Of a stretch of 32,913 bases of DNA, positions 15,923-22,450 are shown one piece after another (the first letter of the stretch is position 1; each line of letters starts with the position of its first letter). The position numbers and the translations under genes are program-made. The notes beneath the pieces were generated by a model. It saw only the letters and a list, made by a program, of their open reading frames with translations, was not told the origin of the DNA and ran no database searches. Origin of the DNA: an uncultured Lachnospiraceae bacterium (GTDB taxonomy: Bacteria; Bacillota; Clostridia; Lachnospirales; Lachnospiraceae); contig CAJFUP010000006.1 in the NCBI GenBank assembly GCA_904420225.1, positions 1 to 32,913 on the forward strand, given 5' to 3'.

Positions 15923-17698
15923 TCACTCACCATCCTTTCCGTTTTGCTGCGCCGACTGGGGCTGATGATCAAAATCACCGCCGCCTTTTGTTTGCGTTTC
16001 GTAGATTTCCTGATAAATGGCATTGGTTTTCATCAAATTCTCATGGGTATCAAATCCGTTGACCCTGCCGTCTTCCAGCACGAGAATTCGGTCCGCCTGC
16101 TCCACGCTGGACACTCTCTGGGCAATGATCAGCTTTGTGGTCCCGGGAATATTTTTGGCAAAGGCCTCCCGGATCTTGGCGTCAGTTGCCGTATCCACGG
16201 CGCTGGTGGAATCATCCAGAATCAAAATTTTGGGATGCTTCAGCAGGGCGCGGGCAATGCAGAGCCGCTGCTTCTGGCCGCCGGATACATTGGTACCTCC
16301 CTGCTCAATCCAGGTCTGGTACCCATCTGGAAACCGTTGGATGAATTCATCGGCGCAGGCCTGACGGCAGGCATTTTCACATTCTTCTTCCGTGGCATCT
16401 TCTTTTCCCCAGCGCAGGTTATCCAAGATGGTACCGGAAAAGAGCACGTTCTTTTGCAGCACCACAGCCACTTGATTCCGCAGAGTTTCCATATCATACT
16501 GTCTCACATCTTTACCGCCCACACAGACGCTGCCGCTGTCCGCATCGTACAGACGGCTCACCAGATTCACCAGACTGGATTTTCCGCATCCGGTTCCGCC
16601 GATGATACCTATGGTCTCACCGGAACGGATGTGAAGATCAATATCATGCAGGGTTTCCTCGCCGCTGCCGTGTTTATAAGAAAAGCTCACATGATGAAAA
16701 TCAATGCTGCCGTCTGCAATCTCGGTCTCCGGATGATCCGGATTGGTCAGATCCGCTTTCTCTGTCAATACCTGAGCGATACGCCTTCCGCTGGCGGCAC
16801 TCATGGTCAGCATGACAAAAATCATGGACAACATCATGAGAGACATGAGAATACTCATGACATAGCTGAACATGGATGTCAGCTCTCCCGTGGTCAGATC
16901 TCCCACCACAATGTACTGTGCCCCAAACCAGGACAGGGCAATGATACATCCGTATACCACCAGCATCATCACCGGATTATTGAAAGCCAGAAGGCCTTCC
17001 GCCTTGACAAACAGGCGGTATAGATTCTGAGCCGCTTTTGTAAACTTGCTGTTCTCATAGTCTTCCCGCACAAAGGATTTCACCACCCGGATGGCCGTCA
17101 CATTTTCCTGCACACTGGCGTTGAGATCATCATATTTTTTGAACACCTGATCAAAAATCTTGGTGGTTCTGGTCATGATGAAAATCAGTGCCGCCGCCAG
17201 AATGACAATGGCCACCAAAAACACAGTACTCAGCCTCATATTGATGAAAAAGCACATAAACATGCTGCAAATCAGCATCAGCGGCGCGCGGACCGTAATC
17301 CGCAGAATCATCTGGTAGGCATTCTGTACATTGGTTACGTCCGTGGTCATACGGGTCACCAGACCGGCGGTGCTGTATTTATCAATATTGGAAAAGGAAA
17401 ACGTCTGTATGTTTTCATACATACCGTCCCTCAGATTACAGGCAAACCCGGAGGATGCCTCCGCAGCATATTTGCCGGCCAGCATACCAAACAGCAGGCT
17501 CAAAAATGCCATGATCAGCATCAATGCTCCATAAAAATACACCTTCCCCATGTCCCCCGCTTCGATTCCCTTGTCAATGATGGCCGCTGTAATGAATGGA
17601 ATCAGCACTTCCATCAATACCTCCAAGGCAGTAAACAGCGGGGTCAGCAGGGAAACTTTTTTATACCCTTTGACTTGCTTCAATAATGTTTTTACCAT
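15923..17698 (-). CDS. ABC exporter half-transporter, degenerate-site subunit
   Basis: 591 residues, with six transmembrane helices (about 15-300) and a nucleotide-binding domain. Walker A is GGTGCGKS (367-374) and the signature VSGGQ (471-475) is intact. The catalytic Glu after Walker B is Asp496 (ILILDDSTSAVD) and the switch His is Gln527 (IAQRVSSV). Both changes are known for the degenerate subunit of heterodimeric exporters such as TM287, where one ATP site binds but hardly hydrolyses. The start overlaps the upstream MarR gene by 38 bp and has its own AGAGGTGG site. The second subunit begins two bases after its stop, so MarR and both subunits form one operon. Confidence 0.93.
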   Translation of the reverse strand: MVKTLLKQVKGYKKVSLLTPLFTALEVLMEVLIPFITAAIIDKGIEAGDMGKVYFYGALMLIMAFLSLLFGMLAGKYAAEASSGFACNLRDGMYENIQTFSFSNIDKYSTAGLVTRMTTDVTNVQNAYQMILRITVRAPLMLICSMFMCFFINMRLSTVFLVAIVILAAALIFIMTRTTKIFDQVFKKYDDLNASVQENVTAIRVVKSFVREDYENSKFTKAAQNLYRLFVKAEGLLAFNNPVMMLVVYGCIIALSWFGAQYIVVGDLTTGELTSMFSYVMSILMSLMMLSMIFVMLTMSAASGRRIAQVLTEKADLTNPDHPETEIADGSIDFHHVSFSYKHGSGEETLHDIDLHIRSGETIGIIGGTGCGKSSLVNLVSRLYDADSGSVCVGGKDVRQYDMETLRNQVAVVLQKNVLFSGTILDNLRWGKEDATEEECENACRQACADEFIQRFPDGYQTWIEQGGTNVSGGQKQRLCIARALLKHPKILILDDSTSAVDTATDAKIREAFAKNIPGTTKLIIAQRVSSVEQADRILVLEDGRVNGFDTHENLMKTNAIYQEIYETQTKGGGDFDHQPQSAQQNGKDGE

Positions 17699-18155
17699 AA
17701 TCCACCTCTTTTCCCGCGGTACGCCGCGGCAGTTCTTTCATATTGGCCACCATGCGGCTCAGAACACGTTCCAAGACCTCCTGATCCTCCTTAGAAACTC
17801 CTCTCAAAAGAAGTTCCTGCGTATGGGACAAACTTTCCTTGATGGCCGCTTCCTCTCCCAATCCCTTCTCTGTCAGCACAATCTTCTTTTTTCTGTCATC
17901 CTTTGCATCTGCACCCATGGTCACATATCCCTCCCGGCACAGTTCTTTCAATGCCGCTGAAATGGACGCTTTGGAAAGGCCAAAAGCCATATGGATGTCT
18001 GTTGCGCAGATCTCACGTTCTTTATGGGAAAGAATATAATGCAGCATCAGCCTCTGAGACTGACCGCATAATCCGTCCTCTAAGACATCCCCTTTGTATC
18101 GGCTCAAGAAAATGTCCAGCTGCTTCAGCAGGCGAATGATTGTTCCTTCGTTCAT
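17661..18155 (-). CDS. MarR family transcriptional regulator (of the ABC exporter)
   Basis: 164 residues. The winged helix is ICATDIHMAFGLSKASISAALKELCREGYVTMGADAKDDRKKKIVLTEKG, with the acidic-DDRKKK wing expected for MarR proteins. The C-terminus runs 38 bp into the first ABC gene. It is the first gene of the MarR-ABC-ABC operon and is most simply its repressor, induced by a substrate of the pump. An inverted repeat upstream at 18310-18327 may be its operator. It is clearly different from the MarR of the MATE operon 4 kb away. Confidence 0.9.
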   Translation of the reverse strand: MNEGTIIRLLKQLDIFLSRYKGDVLEDGLCGQSQRLMLHYILSHKEREICATDIHMAFGLSKASISAALKELCREGYVTMGADAKDDRKKKIVLTEKGLGEEAAIKESLSHTQELLLRGVSKEDQEVLERVLSRMVANMKELPRRTAGKEVDYGKNIIEASQRV

Positions 18156-18309
18156 GGTGCCTCCATTTCCCAGTCATGGGCTTCCCCAGTGCAAGGGCGC
18201 GCCAGGCTGTTGGCAGCCGCTCAAATCCTCTGATATGCCGCGGCTGATGATTGTGACAGCTGTTTTCCTTCAATGTTTCGCTTTGCCGGCTGTTTACAGC
18301 GAACAAATT

Positions 18310-18327
18310 GTTAGTACACAAACTAAC
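18310..18327. promoter_or_regulatory. Palindrome upstream of the MarR-ABC operon, possible operator
   Basis: GTTAGT-ACACAA-ACTAAC is a perfect 6-bp inverted repeat in the divergent region between the MarR-ABC operon and the LysR gene. No clear promoter hexamers for the MarR direction were found around it, so its role is inferred from position. Confidence 0.5.
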
Positions 18328-18378
18328 TGTCATCTTCTATTGTACTCAAATCTTCTGGAATGTAAATTCAAAAAATGT

Positions 18379-18384
18379 TATAAT
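18379..18384 (+). promoter_or_regulatory. Extended -10 element of the LysR gene
   Basis: TGTTATAAT (TATAAT at 18379-18384) is an extended -10 with no good -35 at the expected distance. It lies 36 bp before the start codon. Confidence 0.55.
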
Positions 18385-18420
18385 TAATAAAGAATACTTA
18401 TTAATTCCAGGAGGTCTTCC

Positions 18421-19323
18421 ATGAATACTTTTCAGCTGTCCTGTTTTTTGACTGTCGCAGAAACCCTGAATTTCGCCAGAGCTGCCAAGCAGCTCAATGT
18501 AACTCAGCCTGCCGTAACCCACCAGATCCGCTCTCTGGAGACAGAGCTGGGAGTGAAACTGTTTAAACGCAGTACCCGTAGCGTGGAGCTGACACGGGAA
18601 GGCAGTATCTTTATCAATGACGCCAAAAGTATGATCGCCATTTCCCTCCGCGCCCAAAAGCGGTTTGAATCCCCTTCTGACCACGAGATTCAGGTCTTTT
18701 CCATCGGCTGCCACAGCTATTCCCAGCTGTTTCTCCTGCCGGATATCTTAAAACAAATGGCTCAAATCCACCCGTCGCTCCACCCCCGCCTTCAGGTGGT
18801 ACCGTTCCAGCATTTATACCGGCTGCTGGAAGAAGAAGACGTGGATGTCATCGTGGGATTTCAGGAATCCGACGAAAAAAAAGTTCCCGGTATATACCGG
18901 GAACTGATGAAAGTTCCTATTATCTGCGTCTGTTCAGATACTCATCCCTTTGCCTCCCGCCCCAGCATCCGGCCTTCGGATCTGGAGCATGAGCGCCTGG
19001 TTCTCAATGATCCCATGAAATCCCCAGCATCGGTGGCCAAACTTCAGGGACTTTTGATGGGGGGACGCGCTCCCGCCGACTTTTATTTCTGTGATTCCTC
19101 CGAAGCCGCCACTGTACTGGTTCAGTCCGGATTCGGCGTCTGCGTCCTGCCAGACCTGTACATTCCCCCGGATTCCAGACTTTTACATATCCCCATGGAG
19201 GGCATGGACCCCCTCTCCTTTGGTGTATACTACAAAAGCCTGAAAGAAAGTCCCATCCTGCGGGATTTTATCCGAATTGCCAAGACATTTGCCCAGCAGT
19301 TTCTTCTCCCCCATGACAGATGA
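18421..19323 (+). CDS. LysR family transcriptional regulator
   Basis: 300 residues, normal for the family. The N-terminal helix-turn-helix reads FLTVAETLNFARAAKQLNVTQPAVTHQIRSLETELGVKLFKRS (about residues 9-52), the LysR hallmark. The rest is a periplasmic-binding-protein-like effector domain. The start follows AGGAGG, eight bases upstream. It faces away from the MarR-ABC operon and converges on the second MATE gene, so its target is not evident from position; LysR proteins usually control a divergent gene, which here would be the MarR-ABC unit. Confidence 0.93.
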   Translation: MNTFQLSCFLTVAETLNFARAAKQLNVTQPAVTHQIRSLETELGVKLFKRSTRSVELTREGSIFINDAKSMIAISLRAQKRFESPSDHEIQVFSIGCHSYSQLFLLPDILKQMAQIHPSLHPRLQVVPFQHLYRLLEEEDVDVIVGFQESDEKKVPGIYRELMKVPIICVCSDTHPFASRPSIRPSDLEHERLVLNDPMKSPASVAKLQGLLMGGRAPADFYFCDSSEAATVLVQSGFGVCVLPDLYIPPDSRLLHIPMEGMDPLSFGVYYKSLKESPILRDFIRIAKTFAQQFLLPHDR

Positions 19324-19340
19324 TTCCCATGGGAATCATC
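19319..19340. repeat. Perfect 22-bp palindrome overlapping the LysR stop codon
   Basis: The half GATGATTCCCA (19319-19329) is followed directly by its exact reverse complement. It includes the LysR stop. A run of seven T residues follows 33 bp later (19373-19379), too far for a standard terminator. It could form a transcript-end hairpin for either convergent gene or be a protein-binding site. Confidence 0.7.
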
Positions 19341-19383
19341 CCTGAGGCAGCGGCGCAGACTGTTTTTTTCCAAATCTTTTCCG

Positions 19384-20751
19384 TCAACGGGTTTTCCCAT
19401 TTTTCAGCACATAGTAACCCATCCCCGTCAGATCCGCCAAAAGCCACCCAATGGGAACGGACCACCAGATCCCCACCACGCCCACGGCGGGAATGGCCGA
19501 AAGCACATATGCCAGAGCCACGCGGGTTCCCAGGGAGATGACGGTCAGCACCACCGACATGCCCGGCTTCCCCACGGCCCGATACAAACCGTACAGCAAA
19601 AACAGACATCCAATGCCGCAGTAGAATGCCCCTTCGATGCGAAGATACCGAACTCCCTCCGCGATGATGGCCGTCTCACCCGCGTCCACAAACAGCAGCA
19701 TCAGCGGACGGGCAAAGATCCACACAGCCGCCGAGATAACGACACAAAAAAACACGGACACTGTCACCGCCCCGCGCAGCCCGGCCCGGATGCGCTCTTC
19801 TTTTCCCGCTCCGTAGTTTTGGGCTATAAAAGTGGAAAAGGCATTGCCAAAATCCTGCACCGGCATATAAGCGAACGCATCGATCTTCACAGCCGCCGCA
19901 AAGGCGGCCATAACCGAAGCCCCAAAGCTGTTGACCAGCCCCTGCACCATGAGAATCCCCAGGTTCATCACCGACTGCTGGATACAAGTCAGCACGGAAA
20001 ATCCTGTGATTTCCACAATGCTCTCCCGGCGCACCCGCCAGTGGCGCCGACTGACCCGCATCTTTGGACATCGGAACCATGTATAAAGGGCCAGCCCTAC
20101 ACCGGAGACGTATTGGGAGATCACTGTGGCTTCCGCCGCTCCTGCCACGCCCCGATCCAGCCCCACCACAAACCAGAGATCCAGCACAATATTCAGCACA
20201 GCGGACACCGCCAAAAACAGCAGCGGCGCCACCGAATTTCCCACTGCCCGCAGCAGCGAGGCAAAATAATTATAGAGAAAAGTAGCCGCAATTCCACAGA
20301 AAATCACGCGGATATACTCCCGCATCAGTCCCCAAACTTCCTGGGGCACCTGGAGAAAGACACGAATTCCGTCCAGGCAGAGAAATGCCAATCCGTTGAG
20401 CAATACTGTAATCCCACCGATCAGTACAAAGGAAGCGCACATTCCTTCTTTCAGTCCTTCCTCATCCCTGCGTCCAAACCGAATGGAAAATACGGCCCCG
20501 CTTCCCATACACAGTCCCAATAAAATGGATGTGAGAAACGTCATCAGCGTAAACGCTGACCCCACCGCCGCCAAGGCATTGGCTCCCAGAAACTGTCCCA
20601 CAATCAGCGTATCCGCCACATTGTAGCACTGCTGCAGCAGATTTCCCAATATCATGGGAACCGCAAACCGCAGCATGGAGGCCATCACCGGCCCCTGGGT
20701 CAGATCGCCTTTTTTCTCCATAGTTATCCCACTTTCCCGCCGTCCTCTCAT
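19384..20751 (-). CDS. MATE family efflux transporter (second)
   Basis: 455 residues from the ATG preceded by AAAGGGAAG; a second in-frame ATG ten codons later (MEKKGDLTQGPVMASMLRF) matches the usual family start but has a weaker site. It has twelve predicted helices, with FAVPMILGNLLQQCYNVADTLIVGQFLGANALAAVGSAFTLM at the N-terminus and an internal repeat with NAFSTFIAQNYGAGKEERIRAGLRG. It is only distantly similar to the MATE protein at 12034-13428, so it is not a recent duplicate. It has its own strong promoter and a multi-half-site operator, but no regulator gene sits directly beside it in the usual arrangement; the convergent LysR is the nearest. Confidence 0.92.
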   Translation of the reverse strand: MRGRRESGITMEKKGDLTQGPVMASMLRFAVPMILGNLLQQCYNVADTLIVGQFLGANALAAVGSAFTLMTFLTSILLGLCMGSGAVFSIRFGRRDEEGLKEGMCASFVLIGGITVLLNGLAFLCLDGIRVFLQVPQEVWGLMREYIRVIFCGIAATFLYNYFASLLRAVGNSVAPLLFLAVSAVLNIVLDLWFVVGLDRGVAGAAEATVISQYVSGVGLALYTWFRCPKMRVSRRHWRVRRESIVEITGFSVLTCIQQSVMNLGILMVQGLVNSFGASVMAAFAAAVKIDAFAYMPVQDFGNAFSTFIAQNYGAGKEERIRAGLRGAVTVSVFFCVVISAAVWIFARPLMLLFVDAGETAIIAEGVRYLRIEGAFYCGIGCLFLLYGLYRAVGKPGMSVVLTVISLGTRVALAYVLSAIPAVGVVGIWWSVPIGWLLADLTGMGYYVLKNGKTR

Positions 20752-20768
20752 ATTCTTCCCTTTCTATT

Positions 20769-20794
20769 CGTAATATTAATCTTACGTTTCGTAA
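20769..20794. promoter_or_regulatory. Three-half-site operator of the second MATE gene
   Basis: CGTAA (20769-20773), TTACG (20782-20786) and CGTAA (20790-20794) form two overlapping inverted repeats: TTACG-TTT-CGTAA and CGTAA-8 bp-TTACG. They lie just downstream of the -10 element, a typical repressor site of the TetR or MarR kind. Confidence 0.55.
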
Positions 20795-20797
20795 TTT

Positions 20798-20827
20798 ATT
20801 ATAAAGGACTGAGCGGGGGAATGTCAA
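20798..20827 (-). promoter_or_regulatory. Promoter of the second MATE gene
   Basis: Minus-strand TTGACA (20822-20827) and TATAAT (20798-20803) are both perfect, with an 18-bp spacer. Confidence 0.85.
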
Positions 20828-21025
20828 TTTCTTTAATGGTTTTGCATTATTTCATAGTCATTTCTTATATAATTAAGCCAATCATACTATAATTAAGTGG
20901 GATGGATATCCCACGATATGCGAATATCGGCCAGGATTGTGGGAGTGCGCAGCACGTAACATTCCGCAGGCATCATAGTTGGGGGCTTTTGACCCTAATA
21001 TTATATTGTAAGATAAGTACATAAC

Positions 21026-21079
21026 TTTTTCAATTGTCATTATCTGCACTTGGAAGGACGAATAATGTCAATTGAAAAA
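21026..21079. repeat. 18-bp inverted repeat upstream of the exported-protein gene
   Basis: TTTTTCAATTGTCATTAT (21026-21043) and its complement (21062-21079) match at 17 of 18 positions around an 18-bp loop. The right arm overlaps the predicted -35 element of the next gene, and a smaller palindrome GTCAAATTGAC (21083-21093) fills the promoter spacer. Confidence 0.75.
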
Positions 21080-21099
21080 TATGTCAAATTGACTATAAT
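21072..21099 (+). promoter_or_regulatory. Promoter of the exported-protein gene
   Basis: TTGAAA (21072-21077) and TATAAT (21094-21099) are 16 bp apart. The spacer contains the palindrome GTCAAATTGAC, a possible operator. Confidence 0.65.
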
Positions 21100-21193
21100 T
21101 AAGTATAGAGTAAGATTAAATTGAACATTCTGGCGCAACAACTGGTGATCAAATTTTATCTGTCAACGTTAAATTGGTGGTGAGGTGATGAGT

Positions 21194-21835
21194 ATGAAAA
21201 AGAGATCAAAAAAAATGTTATATGTTGTCTGCGGTATTCTTGCCGCATCATTGTTGCTTGTTTTGATTTGCAAATTATTTATTATTCCCTCTGTTAGCCC
21301 CGAGCAAAACTCCCCGGCAAGTACAAACAGCTCCGAGACCCCGGCATCTCAAAAGAAGACTGTCACCGGCTATGCTTCCTGGCCGCTTTATACATTCGAA
21401 TCTGCAATAAACGAATCCGCAACAATAGTATGGGGAAAAGTTTTAGGGAAAGGCGATACTGTCATAAATGAACAGACAGATTCTCTCGGTCAGACATCCA
21501 GCGAATATTTCAGAGAAGTTACCATTGAAATAATTGACTGTGCCAAAGGAGATATCCAGGCAGGAGAAATGATATATCTGGAACCCGGCGGGGAAACGGA
21601 AGATACCATATATATCATGGACGGAGCTCCTCTTGTAACTCCTGGACAAGAATACATTTTTTTCCTGAATGAACATGATGTCTTTATGTCTCCAACAACC
21701 TTAATACCAGTAATAAATGGGAATGCCCAAACAAGCGGACTGATAGCTCCAAATATTCCAACGGGCCAATCCATTTCCTCAGATTCAATGTCAGCCCAAC
21801 AGTACATGGAAGAAGTGAGAGCTCTTATAGATTAA
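21194..21835 (+). CDS. Exported or membrane-anchored protein of unknown function
   Basis: 213 residues from the ATG at 21194, six bases after GAGGTG; a GTG at 21185 and an ATG at 21188 are in frame but sit within that site. A short positive segment (KKRSKKM) precedes one hydrophobic helix (LYVVCGILAASLLLVLICKLF), then a Ser/Thr/Pro-rich linker. The outer domain (about residues 55-190) is beta-rich and contains ATIVWGKVLGKG, a VTIEIIDCAKGDIQAGEMIYLEPGG block and TPGQEYIFFL. This pattern recalls small surface proteins of Firmicutes with no assigned function. It is a single gene; codon use looks more AT-rich than its neighbours, as does its upstream region, which may indicate recent acquisition. 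Confidence 0.75.
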   Translation: MKKRSKKMLYVVCGILAASLLLVLICKLFIIPSVSPEQNSPASTNSSETPASQKKTVTGYASWPLYTFESAINESATIVWGKVLGKGDTVINEQTDSLGQTSSEYFREVTIEIIDCAKGDIQAGEMIYLEPGGETEDTIYIMDGAPLVTPGQEYIFFLNEHDVFMSPTTLIPVINGNAQTSGLIAPNIPTGQSISSDSMSAQQYMEEVRALID

Positions 21836-21921
21836 TGTTTACCATATTACATGAGTTGATACCGGATTGCTCCGCACTGCGTGCTTCCACAATCGAACCT
21901 AACCCTTCTTTGTTTGTCTTC

Positions 21922-21950
21922 TTGTGCAATTTTATTTTTTCTGTTACTAT
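21922..21950 (+). promoter_or_regulatory. Promoter of the Lrp/AsnC gene
   Basis: TTGTGC (21922-21927) and TACTAT (21945-21950) are 17 bp apart, with a TG before the -10 (TGTTACTAT). Confidence 0.5.
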
Positions 21951-21991
21951 GATGTTGGAGTCAAAGGTCCCCATCATGAAAGGAGTTTTCC

Positions 21992-22450
21992 ATGTTTCTC
22001 GACGGTCTCGACCAGCTGGATCAGCAGATCATCCGGCTGTTGATAGAAAATGCCCGCATGTCTTATTCTGACATCGGGCAAAAGATCGGTATTTCCCGGG
22101 TGGCTGTCAGGGCCCGGATTCAGGCCCTGGAACAGCGGGGCATCATCGAAGAATACACCACCATCATCAACCCCCAGAAAATAAGCGGCGCCGTATCCTG
22201 CTATTTTGAGCTGGAATTTCATCCGGAATCTCTGGAAAAAGCCATACAGCTCCTGGATGAAAATGAGACCATCACGCAAATTTATCGCGTCACCGGCAGA
22301 AACAAGCTGCATGTCCACGCTGTGGCGTCCTCCGCCCAGGAGATGGAGACACTGATCCGTCAGGTCATTGATCCCCTGCCGGGTGTGATCAGCTGCAGCT
22401 GCAGTACCATTCTCTCCCGAATCAAGGATATCAAAGGACTGCGGCTGTGA
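21992..22450 (+). CDS. Lrp/AsnC family transcriptional regulator
   Basis: 152 residues. The N-terminal helix-turn-helix reads LDQQIIRLLIENARMSYSDIGQKIGISRVAVRARIQALEQRGII, and the C-terminal RAM effector domain (about 65-150) has the alternating strand-helix pattern ending in GVISCSCSTILSRIKD. AGGAG lies five to six bases before the start. Lrp/AsnC proteins sense amino acids or small metabolites. The gene converges on the rhamnosidase, with a 20-bp overlap of the coding ends. No amino-acid gene is adjacent, so the effector is unknown. Confidence 0.92.
   Translation: MFLDGLDQLDQQIIRLLIENARMSYSDIGQKIGISRVAVRARIQALEQRGIIEEYTTIINPQKISGAVSCYFELEFHPESLEKAIQLLDENETITQIYRVTGRNKLHVHAVASSAQEMETLIRQVIDPLPGVISCSCSTILSRIKDIKGLRL

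Larger units (their letters stand above)
20886..21104 (+). other. Intergenic region with serial hairpins bounded by a 13-bp direct repeat
   Basis: ACTATAATTAAGT occurs at 20886-20898 and again at 21092-21104; a related TATAATTAAG lies at 20868-20877. Between the copies are consecutive hairpins. GTGGGAT/ATCCCAC lies at 20897-20914. GATAT/ATATC with a GCGA tetraloop lies at 20915-20928. A nested pair follows, with UGUGGGA (20938-20944) pairing with UUCCGCA (20962-20968) with two G-U pairs around GTGC/GCAC (20945-20955). The last is a GGG...CCC loop near 20980-20995. The compact arrangement suggests a structured RNA or the end of a lost small mobile element such as an IS200/IS605 type; neither is proved. 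No gene is seen in this 430-bp gap. Confidence 0.45.
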
